A DNA stretch of 64,000 nucleotides, taken from Calditrichia bacterium (GTDB lineage Bacteria; Calditrichota; Calditrichia; RBG-13-44-9; J075). Positions within the stretch are counted from its first letter, which is position 1, and every line of letters starts with the position of its first letter. Below, one piece after another: positions 26,792-35,754 of the stretch. Made by a program: the position numbers and the translations under genes. The notes below the pieces were generated by a model, which did not search any database, had not been told where the DNA came from, and saw nothing but the letters and a program-made list of their open reading frames with translations. The DNA is taken from contig JANQQU010000043.1 of NCBI GenBank assembly GCA_028284905.1, positions 310,001-374,000 of the forward strand, read 5' to 3'.

Positions 26792-27304
26792 TTAGGAAGC
26801 ATTCTCACCGGCTTCTACTGGTGGAGAGATGCGGTCTGTCAAGCGGCCAAGAAATTTCAAGAAAAAACGAAAAGCTATTAAAGCAAAACCGATCGGTATA
26901 ATGATCTGAAATGGCCAGGCTGGCGTTTCGCCGAAAATAGTGGTTTCTGCTTCCATTTCGTATTGAAGAAACTGGTAGCCGGCATCTGCCAGAACAAGAC
27001 AGACAACCATTGTAACCAGGTCTACTGCCATACGAATGTAAGGTAAAACGTTTTCTGAGGCGAGGCGGCTGAGCGCATCAATGCTAATGTGCTTTTCGTC
27101 CCGGGTTGCCAGAGACGCACCAATGAAACCAACCCATAATACCAGATGCCGAAGAAAGATGTCTGCCCAGAGCAGGCCGGCATCCATATTGCGGAGGATT
27201 ACCTGTAGAAAAGCCATTGTCACCATAACGGCGACAATGGCAATAATGAGAGTTGTTTCGACTGCGGCCAGAGATTTATCAATGATACGCAGGATTTTTC
27301 GCAT
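26792..27304 (-). CDS. dctQ: TRAP transporter small permease (DctQ)
   Basis: A 170-residue membrane protein with four predicted helices. It has the DctQ-family pattern: an amphipathic N terminus (ILRIIDKSLAAVETTLII), the conserved WADIFLRHLVLWVGFIGASL, then DEKHISIDAL. It pairs with DctM to form the membrane unit of the transporter. The start codon lies 30 bases after the dctP stop; 51 bases separate it from dctM. Confidence 0.93.
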   Translation of the reverse strand: MRKILRIIDKSLAAVETTLIIAIVAVMVTMAFLQVILRNMDAGLLWADIFLRHLVLWVGFIGASLATRDEKHISIDALSRLASENVLPYIRMAVDLVTMVVCLVLADAGYQFLQYEMEAETTIFGETPAWPFQIIIPIGFALIAFRFFLKFLGRLTDRISPPVEAGENAS

Positions 27305-27334
27305 AGCGCTACTCTGGTTGAATGTTAGACATAC

Positions 27335-28330
27335 TTAATTTTGCGCTTTTCCGGAGCGATATTCCGTCAACAGGGATGTTACTCTGTCCAACAGTGCCTG
27401 GTCATACAGTTTGCCGACCAATCCGGTATGGGCAGACTGCGCTGCCTGGAAGAACTGGTCAAGGTTTTCCTTGGGGACGGAGACAACATCTACGCCATTT
27501 TCTTTCATTAGAGCAATGGATTTATCGTTGTCTTCACGGCCTTGCTTAACCAGTTTGCGCATATGTTCACGGCCCTTGTCCAACAGAATCTGCTGATGTT
27601 CCGGGGATAATTTATTAAATTGTTTCTTAGAAATCAAAACTGCACCGGAAACATTGGCTAACGGCACGTCCATCATGGTTTTAATTTGGGTATGCCACTG
27701 CAGCGTAACGCAGGGAAGTGGCGGTACGTAAACAGTCTCTACCAGATTCGTTTGCAGAGAAGTGCGAACGTCCGTCAAGGCCAGCGGTGTTGCGCTAACA
27801 TTGAGTGCTTTGAAAGTTGCTTCCGCCAACGGATCTCCTTCCCACATCCACATCTTGGTGCCTTGTAAATCAGCCAGCGTGAGGATCGGTTTTTGACCAT
27901 AGACGTAGGCAAAACCGACATCGGCCCAACCGAGGATGATAAAGCCGGCGTCTTCAAATTTTTTCGCGAATTCGTCGTATAGCTGGGAAGATACATAGTC
28001 GACTTCATCATAGTCGCGATAAAGCATTGGGAGTTCTAATATGCGAATTTCCGACATGATTTCACCCAAACCAACACCGGTAAATCCGGCACTGTGAATC
28101 TGGCCAATGCGCATTTTCCGTAATACGTCTTTTTCATCTCCCTGAATGCCGCCGGGGTAGATTTTGAAACGAACCTTGCCGTCAGTCAACTCCTCCACTT
28201 CACTGGCATAGGCTCTTAGTACATTGAGATAGGTCGACCCTTCCGGCGCGAGTGTCGCAAACTTGATCCGTTGGGAAAAAGCACTGCCGGAGAGTAATAA
28301 GATCAACAGTAATAGATTAATGTAACGCAT
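27335..28330 (-). CDS. dctP: TRAP transporter substrate-binding protein (DctP)
   Basis: A 331-residue periplasmic solute-binding protein. A signal peptide ends near SAFSQ and is followed by RIKFATLAPEGSTYLNVL, the standard DctP opening. The long connecting helix and the GTKMWMWEGDPLAEATFKAL region, where the family's carboxylate-binding arginine normally lies, are present; that Arg position appears as Trp/Glu here, so the ligand may not be a simple carboxylate. It delivers ligand to DctQ/DctM. It is 118 bases downstream of the tatT gene, an arrangement known for TatT-dependent TRAP systems. Confidence 0.92.
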   Translation of the reverse strand: MRYINLLLLILLLSGSAFSQRIKFATLAPEGSTYLNVLRAYASEVEELTDGKVRFKIYPGGIQGDEKDVLRKMRIGQIHSAGFTGVGLGEIMSEIRILELPMLYRDYDEVDYVSSQLYDEFAKKFEDAGFIILGWADVGFAYVYGQKPILTLADLQGTKMWMWEGDPLAEATFKALNVSATPLALTDVRTSLQTNLVETVYVPPLPCVTLQWHTQIKTMMDVPLANVSGAVLISKKQFNKLSPEHQQILLDKGREHMRKLVKQGREDNDKSIALMKENGVDVVSVPKENLDQFFQAAQSAHTGLVGKLYDQALLDRVTSLLTEYRSGKAQN

Positions 28331-28448
28331 TCTATAGTCTCCTGTTTATAATTCCATTCCTTATAAAAGCTTGCAGAGATATTTATCCTCTACACTTGTT
28401 TGGTCCGCAGAAACTGTTGAAAAGTCACATTGCGGCCAATAATCGATC

Positions 28449-29309
28449 TTACAAAATGTCATCTTTTTTGGCTATTAGAGATTTTGCACGATGTTTTGCC
28501 AGCGAAGTGAGCAGCTCAAAACCTGGGGATATATCGTCAGGCGCTTCAAGAACCTGGTTCAGGAGTTGATCGAACAGCTCTTCATCGAGGGTTGTTACCG
28601 CATAATATTGCGCATAGTAGACATTGGCAAGAATGAACTTCCCATCGGTTAATTCCAAGACCTTCTCAAAACTTGCCTTCGCTTTTTCAGGATCTCCGCC
28701 GAGTAACCGGGGGATAGATCCGTGAATACTGCCCCAGAACATATGGGCGCCGGCGAAAAAGTAGCCTTCGTCAATTTCGATCACCCGATCCATCATCGCT
28801 TTTACTTTACTTAAATCGAAAATTGCTTGTGGATCGTTTCGGTTTAGGTTTACCCAGCCAGCCCAGGCAAATGCCGTCCAGAAAAGTGCATTGACTTCAT
28901 CTTTTTTGATTTTGGCAAGACGAGCAACAAATTCATCCTCCTTGGAGGGAACGCCCTTTTTGTAAGCACTGGTTAACTCTAGGCGTTTTAAGCCAAAATC
29001 ACGAGCGCGTCGGTATAGTTTACTGGCGCGTTCCGGCTCGTCCTGCTCCAAAAAAGCCAGGCTAAAACTGGCATATCCCTGCGTTAAGAGCTCCAGCAGG
29101 GATTTATTCTTCGGATCAGCCAGATGGAAGCCTTCCAGCAGTTTAATGTTAGAGGCAATCGCAATTTCCGCGATTTCCAAATCCGGTTCGGCATACAAAG
29201 CCTCAATCCCATAAGCGAACAATCCGCTGGTGGTTTTCAGGGCAATCTTTTGAATGCTACAGCTGGTGAGAATTAATAAACTGGCGAGCAGTATGAAAAT
29301 CTTTTTCAT
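28449..29309 (-). CDS. tatT: TRAP transporter-associated TPR lipoprotein (TatT)
   Basis: A 286-residue lipoprotein (lipobox ILTSC near residue 17) consisting almost entirely of TPR-like helical hairpins, with QGYASFSLAFLEQDEPERASKLYRRARD among them. It matches the TatT family described from Treponema pallidum, which forms trimers that bind the DctP-type protein and may shuttle hydrophobic ligand between outer and inner membranes. It is the first gene of the minus-strand TRAP run. It likely sits in the outer-membrane periplasmic leaflet. The family match is by pattern. Confidence 0.85.
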   Translation of the reverse strand: MKKIFILLASLLILTSCSIQKIALKTTSGLFAYGIEALYAEPDLEIAEIAIASNIKLLEGFHLADPKNKSLLELLTQGYASFSLAFLEQDEPERASKLYRRARDFGLKRLELTSAYKKGVPSKEDEFVARLAKIKKDEVNALFWTAFAWAGWVNLNRNDPQAIFDLSKVKAMMDRVIEIDEGYFFAGAHMFWGSIHGSIPRLLGGDPEKAKASFEKVLELTDGKFILANVYYAQYYAVTTLDEELFDQLLNQVLEAPDDISPGFELLTSLAKHRAKSLIAKKDDIL

Positions 29310-29701
29310 TTGGGCCTCTGCGCTTGGGTGTCAGTCGGGCACAATATCCGAAAATCCCGTAGGCTAATCAAGTGGAAATACAGTTTATAAGTCGTTCCGG
29401 ATGCCTGTTGTCGTTATTCATTTCAGCTTTCCACATCAAGACAAATCATAATTGCCAACAGCGTGCCATTTTAGCGTATATGTTGCGGGGCAGGAAAAAA
29501 CGCGGCAGAATAGGCTTTCTGTCGACAAACACTTGTTAAATAGTATGATAAACACCGCTTAAATCGACAAATCTGTCGAGCGCTCGACAGATTTGTTGCC
29601 GGATATCGATAAAAATGAACTTTCTTTGCCCTTGTTTTGTCTATAACTTTGGCGCGTGTATCGAAAACAACCTTAACAAGGAATCTTCCCGGGATTAACG
29701 A
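29310..29701. other. Divergent intergenic region between tatT and pcrA
   Basis: About 390 bases with no credible gene. It holds promoters for both directions and a cluster of TGTCGA/TCGACA motifs, including a 30-bp perfect palindrome listed separately. Confidence 0.6.
29567..29596. promoter_or_regulatory. 30-bp perfect palindrome upstream of pcrA
   Basis: The half-site ACAAATCTGTCGAGC meets its exact complement with no spacer. A shorter related site with core TGTCGACA lies at 29520-29527, and TCGACAAA half-sites occur at 29523 and 29564. It is 105 bases before the helicase start. It could be an operator, possibly for damage regulation of pcrA, or an element able to form a cruciform. Confidence 0.6.
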
Positions 29702-31951
29702 ATGACATCAAAACTGCTCTCCGAATTGAATGAAGCACAGTTAAATGCGGTGAAATATACGGAGGGTCCATTATTGGTGCTGGCTGGCGCCGGTAGTGGG
29801 AAAACCCGGGTGCTGACAAACAAGATTGGCTATATTCTTGAACAGAATATGGCGCGTCCTTACGAGATTCTTGCCGTAACCTTTACCAATAAAGCTGCCC
29901 GGGAAATGAAGAACCGGGTCGAGAATTTAATCGGCATGCCTGCCGATGGAATGTGGATTGGCACTTTCCATAGCATCTGTGCGCGAATATTGCGTATCGA
30001 AGCGGAACATCTCGGTTACGATTCAAATTTTACCATTTACGATGTTGATGATCAAACCCGCCTTATTCAACAATTGCAAAATGGCCTGCAAATCGATACC
30101 GGCAAATTGAAGCCCCGCCAAATTCAGTATATGATCAGCGATAGTAAAAACAAGATGATCACGCCCAAAAAGTTTGAGGATCTGGCGGTAGATTTTAAAC
30201 AGCGGAAAGTCGCCAAAATCTATGCTGAGTATGAAAAAGCTCTGAAACGGAACAATGCCTTCGACTTTGATGATCTCCTGATTAAGCCGCTCGATTTATT
30301 TACCAAGAAAAAAGAGATACTGGAAAAATATCAGAACCGTTTTCGTTATGTGCTGGTTGATGAATACCAGGATACAAATAAGGCGCAATATTATTTGATT
30401 CGCCAGCTCTCCAAGAGCCATCGGCGAATCTGTGTTGTTGGCGACGAAGATCAAAGTATCTATCGCTGGCGGGGCGCGGATATTGAGAATATCCTCAGTT
30501 TCGAAAAAGATTATCCGGACTGCGAAGTTGTTCGCCTGGAACAGAATTATCGGTCGACCCAAAACATTCTCGATGCAGCCAATGCGGTTGTTGCCAATAA
30601 CGAGAAACGCCTGGGGAAAAATCTCTGGAGCCAGAAAGAGAGTGGCAGCAAAATCAGTGTTGTTGGCAGTGTTGATGAATCCGCAGAAGCCGCCCAGGTG
30701 GTGGAAGTGATCAATCAGGAGATGTATGATAACAAGCTGAGCTACAAAGATTTTGCCGTTTTGTATCGCACGAATGCACAATCCCGCGCGTTGGAAGAAA
30801 AATTGCGGCGGGCGCAAATTCCCTATCACATCGTTGGCGGCACAAAATTCTTCGATCGGAAAGAAGTAAAGGATGCCCTCGCATACCTGCGGGTGTTGAT
30901 AAACCCGAAAGATACGGTGGCATTACGCAGAATTATCAACTATCCGACCCGGGGGATTGGAAACGTCACTCAGCAAAAGCTGGAAGGGTTTGCGTTTCAG
31001 AATAATATCACCTATTACCAGGCAATGCTGGTCGCCGAAGAGGTGCCCGGCGTTGGCGATGCTGCGCGGAAAAAAATTGATGCGTTCGCTGCATCCCTGG
31101 AAACATTAAAAATTAAAGCGGATGACGTTAATGCGTTTGAACTGGCAACGGAAGTCATCAATCAATTTGGATTAAAACGGGAATACTCACTAAGCAACTT
31201 GCCGGACGATGAAGCCCGCCTGGAAAACTTGAATGAATTACTGAACAGTATTGCATATTTCGTTGAGAACCGGGATGCCGAAGATGCAACGCTGGCGAAA
31301 TATCTGGAAGAGGTGGCTTTGTTGACAGATATCGATCGCTGGGATGATAACTATTCTGCGGTAACGTTGATGACCTTGCATAGCGCCAAGGGACTGGAAT
31401 TTCCGGTTGTTGTCGTATGTGGCCTGGAAGATGGTTTGTTTCCACTATCCCGCAGTCTTGATAATCCTGAAGACCTTGAGGAAGAACGCAGGCTGTTTTA
31501 TGTGGGGATGACTCGCGCAGAAGACAGTCTCTATCTGTTGTGGGCCCGGCAGCGCCGTCGTTTTACCGGTAAGGAATCCGGAATGTCTTTCCGGAGCAAT
31601 GTTTCCCGCTTTTTGCTGGAAATTCCGCTGCAATATAAAAATGAAGAAGATAACTCCAGCTATAGCAGTGGGTCCGGTTATGGTGGGTCTTATAATAGCA
31701 ATTATGGGGGATATCAACGGAAATCCCGGCAACAGAAATTTAAACGTCCCGAATCCAGCTATGTACCGGATTTTTCCGGTGATTCCGGATATAATATCGG
31801 CGATTGGGTGATCCATGAGCAGTTTGGAAAAGGACAGATCCTTGGTATTGAAAAAAGCAGCACCGGGACAAAGCTGACGGTCATTTTTGCCGGAAAGGCA
31901 TTAAAAAAACTCATTGCGGAATATGCCAACTTACAATTGGTGAATTCCTAA
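29702..31951 (+). CDS. pcrA: ATP-dependent DNA helicase PcrA/UvrD
   Basis: A 749-residue superfamily 1A helicase. Walker A AGAGSGKTRVL is near residues 28-38, motif Ia TFTNKAAREM, Walker B with VLVDEYQDTNKAQ, motif III GDEDQSIYRWRGAD, motif IV LEQNYRST, and motifs V/VI (VTLMTLHSAKGLEF, EERRLFYVGMTRA). A flexible Ser/Gly/Tyr-rich linker (about residues 650-690) leads to a C-terminal Tudor-like domain (GDWVIHEQFGKGQILGIE), which in PcrA/UvrD contacts RNA polymerase. It unwinds DNA 3'-5' in nucleotide-excision and mismatch repair and clears stalled transcription. A large palindrome lies in its promoter region. Confidence 0.96.
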   Translation: MTSKLLSELNEAQLNAVKYTEGPLLVLAGAGSGKTRVLTNKIGYILEQNMARPYEILAVTFTNKAAREMKNRVENLIGMPADGMWIGTFHSICARILRIEAEHLGYDSNFTIYDVDDQTRLIQQLQNGLQIDTGKLKPRQIQYMISDSKNKMITPKKFEDLAVDFKQRKVAKIYAEYEKALKRNNAFDFDDLLIKPLDLFTKKKEILEKYQNRFRYVLVDEYQDTNKAQYYLIRQLSKSHRRICVVGDEDQSIYRWRGADIENILSFEKDYPDCEVVRLEQNYRSTQNILDAANAVVANNEKRLGKNLWSQKESGSKISVVGSVDESAEAAQVVEVINQEMYDNKLSYKDFAVLYRTNAQSRALEEKLRRAQIPYHIVGGTKFFDRKEVKDALAYLRVLINPKDTVALRRIINYPTRGIGNVTQQKLEGFAFQNNITYYQAMLVAEEVPGVGDAARKKIDAFAASLETLKIKADDVNAFELATEVINQFGLKREYSLSNLPDDEARLENLNELLNSIAYFVENRDAEDATLAKYLEEVALLTDIDRWDDNYSAVTLMTLHSAKGLEFPVVVVCGLEDGLFPLSRSLDNPEDLEEERRLFYVGMTRAEDSLYLLWARQRRRFTGKESGMSFRSNVSRFLLEIPLQYKNEEDNSSYSSGSGYGGSYNSNYGGYQRKSRQQKFKRPESSYVPDFSGDSGYNIGDWVIHEQFGKGQILGIEKSSTGTKLTVIFAGKALKKLIAEYANLQLVNS

Positions 31952-31983
31952 ACAGAAAAAAGCAATGGGCAGATAAAAGTTTT

Positions 31984-32016
31984 GAATTCCGAATTCCGAA
32001 TTCAAAAATCCGAAAT
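31984..32016. repeat. GAATTCC tandem low-complexity repeat
   Basis: Nearly three copies of a 7-base GAATTCC unit (31984-32003) run into AAAATCCGAAATCCC. It lies in the gap after pcrA. A degenerate inverted relative is at 828-846. Confidence 0.6.
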
Positions 32017-32075
32017 CCCAAGGGGTAGGGAAGCGCGATAAAATTTTATGTTCAACCTGAATCAGGTAGTAAAAA

Positions 32076-35000
32076 ATGGCTTTATTGAAAAAGGTGCAAT
32101 TAATAACGTTTCTGCTGATACTGGCAGGGGGGATTCTCTCTGCGCAAACATATAGCGAGAGCGACGATTTTTCTTACGCGTTGAAACTGTATAATGAAGG
32201 ATTTTATGATCCTGCGGCACAGCAGTTTTCAAAATTTATTAACCGTTATCCCGCCAGTGAACGCATGGCCGATGCCCGCTTCTATTATGGTGAATCCCTG
32301 ATAAAAATAAACGCATATGAAGATGCGCGGATTGAATTCCAGGATCTGGCGGTTAGCTTTCCCAATCACAATCGTGCCCCGCAAGGCTGGATGAAAGTCG
32401 GTGAATGCTACGAATTATTGGGGAAAAAAGAAGAAGCCGCGAAAGCCTATGAAACGGTGAAGCTGCTCTATGCCCAGAATGCCTTTGCGCCAAAGGGGCT
32501 ATTGCGTTCTGCCGATTTGCGGATGAATATCGATCAGGTCGATCGTGCCGAACAACTACTGCGGGAATTTCTCGATCGCTATCTGGAATCAGCCGATTAC
32601 CCCCGGGGACGTGTGCTTTACGGAAAATTGCTAATCAAGAAACTGGAATACGAGCGTGCCGGTGAAGAATTTCGCAGCGTCGCCGGATTGACCGAGGATC
32701 GGGAAATACTCGCAGAAGCCCGCCTGGGAGAAGCTGAAGTGCTGCAGCAATTGGGACTTTCCAGTCGCGCAGTAACGACGTTAAACGATATTATCACTAA
32801 AAATCCCGGTAGCAGTGCCGGGTTTAGTGCGGTGCTCGCGCTGGCTGGCGTGCATCAGGATAACCGGGAATGGGAAAAAGCGATTGCAGCACTTCGCCAG
32901 GCATCTGCTGCCTACACAAATGCGGAGCAGCGAGCGGCAATCGATCTTGCCCTGGCGCAGTCTTTCTTTCTGCAGGGAGATTACAGTAGTGCCCGTTCCC
33001 TTCTAAATCAATTGGTGAACAATGCAGATGTGAATATTGCTTTTCGTGCCGGGTTTTATCTGGCTTGCTGCGATTTTCAGGAAAAACGGTTTGACAATGC
33101 CGAAACAGCTTTTCAGGGACTCCTAAAGCAGGCGGAAGATACTTACGTTGAGCCGGAATATACCGCTGCGATCAATATTAACCTGACCAGAACTTATCTG
33201 GAAAAAGGAAACTTTGTTCAGGCGCGAAGTAGCCTCAACCGCTTTCGGGAGATAAACCCTGATGATCCTTTACTGGAATCATTACACAAGGACCTGGTGT
33301 TGCTGGCTTTCCGGAAAAATGCACTTTCCGGAGGTTTGGACGAACTGCAGCAATTCCGGGGAAAATTCCCCTCATCAATTCATCGCGACGATCTCACTTT
33401 TGCCGCGGGAAAAGCGTTTTTTAAAGATCGTCAATATCAGCGGAGTCTGCTTTTCTTCGAGCAGGTTGCCGATGAATATATTTGCTCCGATCAATGGGAT
33501 TCCTGCCGAACCTATATTGATTTCGTGAATACTTATCATCAATCCGCCGGGCAAACCGGGGTGAATGAATTGGCCAAGCTGATGGGGAAAATGCTCACCG
33601 GCGAATCCCGGGACAAGCTGCTCTTCGAACTGGGGCGAATCTATTTGCAAGATTTAAAAGACTACGAAGCGGCCGCCGGAATTTTTGAAAAATACGCGGC
33701 AGACGCGGCAGATTCCAGCGCCAGTGGAGAAGGACTGTATTTTCTCGCGGAAAGTTATTTAAGATCAGCAGAGTATAAAGCTTTTCACAATGAAGATAAT
33801 AGTGCCGACCGGCAAAAAGCGACCTCGACACTAAAGCAGGCAATGGTTTATGTAAATCATGCCCCGAATCCCGATACGCTGACGTATCGCTTTCTGACTT
33901 ATACTGTGCCGGGATCTGCCGAGCAGGATAAGGAAGTTCAATTTTGGCAGCACTTTGAACAAAAGTATCCGCGTTCCCGCCTGCAGCCGGCAGTGCAGTA
34001 TCGCCTGGCAGAAACATTTCAGACTGCCGGAGATACTGCCAATGCAATTCTTTATCTGGATCGGGTTATTGCCAACGGCTCGGATAAACTGATTGCCGGG
34101 AAAGCATATTGGGTGAAAGCGGAGATCCTTCAGGATCAGGGGCAGCGGGATGCAGCTATTCAGGTATTGAAAGATTTCCTCCTCGCTTTTAATCCTCATC
34201 CGTATCAAGCGAAGGCTTACTGGCAGCTGGCACTGATGCATGCTGAAACCGGCGAATATAACCTGGCTGCGCAATTTATGGAGCGTCTGTTAGATCAATT
34301 TAACTATACGACATATGCCGGAGAAGCGCCTGGAATGATCACTGATTTTTATATCCGCAATAGTGAATATGGAAAAGCGCTGGCTTATGTAGAACCGCGT
34401 ATTGCCCAGTTTCAGGTTGCAAATGACCGGGTTGCCCGGCATTTCCTCGCTTTACCTCCATCGGAATTTTATTTTTACACCGGCAAAGCTTATTACTTGC
34501 AGGATGATTTTCATCGTGCCCGGCAAAGCCTTCTAAGATACCTCACATTGTCCCAGAATGCAGATTATCAGGCGGAAAGCTTGCTGCTGATGGGCAGAAT
34601 GGCCGCGGAAGAAGAAGATTATGAATCAGCATTATTACACTTCGCCCTGGTAAAAGAGGATGCTGCAGATAGCTATTTTCAGGCCACCGAAGTGGCTGCG
34701 GACATTCACTTTTTACAAGGGGAATATGCCGACGCCCAGAAGAAATATGACATCCTCCTTGGATTGGAGACGTCTGATGATAAAAAGGTCGTTTTTGCCG
34801 GACAGCGAGCCCGGTGTATGGTGCAGCAAGGGTTAACGACCGCGGCACAGAACGAAGCCGCGGCATTGAAAGCGAATTATAAGAACCATCCGCAGCTGGA
34901 CAACCAGCTGGCAGCGATTGAGTATGAAAAAGCTTCCGTCGCGTTCTCCCGGAAGCGCTTCGACTCGGCAATCAATACATGCAAAACAATACTGAAAAAA

Positions 35001-35738
35001 TACAAAAACACCGATTTCGCCGATGATGCTCAATACCTTACCGGACGGGCCTATACGCTGCTTAATAAAGCCGAAGATGCACTGAAAGAATTTGATAAAT
35101 TATTAAAAAATTATCCAGAAAGTGATCTGATCACCAATGTTTATCTAACGATTTCCCAAATTTATTTCCGCACGGACCAAAGCCAGGAAGCACTGAGTGC
35201 ATTGCAATTGGCGGTAAACTCTGCTAGAACACCACAGGCATCGAAAGTGGCAATGAGTGAGCTGATTTCCGGACAGAAGAAAATGGGGATTTGGGATGGC
35301 GTGCTTAAAAATGCCCGGGAGTATGCGCAGAAATATCCCAACGCTAATGACGTGCTCGATAAAAAAGTGACCATCGGCAACGCTTTGGTGCGCTTAAATC
35401 GGTTTAATGATGCCATTGAGTATTTGAAAAAATTAAAACTCTCGGTGAATAGCGAGATGGAGCCGGAAATCCAATTTTACATTGGTGAAGCATTTTTTAA
35501 TTCCGGTCAATATGATGATGCCATCAATGAGTTTCTAAAGATTCCGCTTTTGTCGCCGAAGACGAAACTGCCCTGGGAGGCAACCGCTTTTTACTGGGCG
35601 GGACAATCTTATGAAAAACTGGGCAGAACAGTTGATGCCCGGCGGATGTATCAGGAAATTGTCGATCGTCCCGGTATCGAGCGAGAGCTGAAACTGGAAG
35701 CAAGACGTTTAATTGATAAATTGAATAACATGAACTAA
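32076..35738 (+). CDS. Large secreted tetratricopeptide repeat protein
   Basis: A 1220-residue protein. The signal peptide ends at LSAQ, and nearly all the rest is TPR/SEL1-like helical pairs; BamD/YbgF-type 'outer-membrane assembly TPR' modules stand out at the N terminus (YALKLYNEGFYDPAAQQFSKF) and C terminus (NTDFADDAQYLTGRAYTLLN). The repeats have the 'YYxGExLxxxxxYxxAxxxFxxLxxxYPxS' consensus. This architecture is common in FCB bacteria as a periplasmic scaffold, for example in gliding or envelope assembly. It is transcribed with a TPR/TolB-like lipoprotein 16 bases downstream. No catalytic domain is visible and the precise role is unknown. Confidence 0.88.
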   Translation: MALLKKVQLITFLLILAGGILSAQTYSESDDFSYALKLYNEGFYDPAAQQFSKFINRYPASERMADARFYYGESLIKINAYEDARIEFQDLAVSFPNHNRAPQGWMKVGECYELLGKKEEAAKAYETVKLLYAQNAFAPKGLLRSADLRMNIDQVDRAEQLLREFLDRYLESADYPRGRVLYGKLLIKKLEYERAGEEFRSVAGLTEDREILAEARLGEAEVLQQLGLSSRAVTTLNDIITKNPGSSAGFSAVLALAGVHQDNREWEKAIAALRQASAAYTNAEQRAAIDLALAQSFFLQGDYSSARSLLNQLVNNADVNIAFRAGFYLACCDFQEKRFDNAETAFQGLLKQAEDTYVEPEYTAAININLTRTYLEKGNFVQARSSLNRFREINPDDPLLESLHKDLVLLAFRKNALSGGLDELQQFRGKFPSSIHRDDLTFAAGKAFFKDRQYQRSLLFFEQVADEYICSDQWDSCRTYIDFVNTYHQSAGQTGVNELAKLMGKMLTGESRDKLLFELGRIYLQDLKDYEAAAGIFEKYAADAADSSASGEGLYFLAESYLRSAEYKAFHNEDNSADRQKATSTLKQAMVYVNHAPNPDTLTYRFLTYTVPGSAEQDKEVQFWQHFEQKYPRSRLQPAVQYRLAETFQTAGDTANAILYLDRVIANGSDKLIAGKAYWVKAEILQDQGQRDAAIQVLKDFLLAFNPHPYQAKAYWQLALMHAETGEYNLAAQFMERLLDQFNYTTYAGEAPGMITDFYIRNSEYGKALAYVEPRIAQFQVANDRVARHFLALPPSEFYFYTGKAYYLQDDFHRARQSLLRYLTLSQNADYQAESLLLMGRMAAEEEDYESALLHFALVKEDAADSYFQATEVAADIHFLQGEYADAQKKYDILLGLETSDDKKVVFAGQRARCMVQQGLTTAAQNEAAALKANYKNHPQLDNQLAAIEYEKASVAFSRKRFDSAINTCKTILKKYKNTDFADDAQYLTGRAYTLLNKAEDALKEFDKLLKNYPESDLITNVYLTISQIYFRTDQSQEALSALQLAVNSARTPQASKVAMSELISGQKKMGIWDGVLKNAREYAQKYPNANDVLDKKVTIGNALVRLNRFNDAIEYLKKLKLSVNSEMEPEIQFYIGEAFFNSGQYDDAINEFLKIPLLSPKTKLPWEATAFYWAGQSYEKLGRTVDARRMYQEIVDRPGIERELKLEARRLIDKLNNMN

Positions 35739-35754
35739 ACACAAGGTGAGTTGG

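Noticed and set aside
29567-29596. Classical E. coli-type LexA box
   Set aside because: The CTGT and ACAG arms are separated by ten bases, not eight; only a lineage-specific operator is tentatively suggested.
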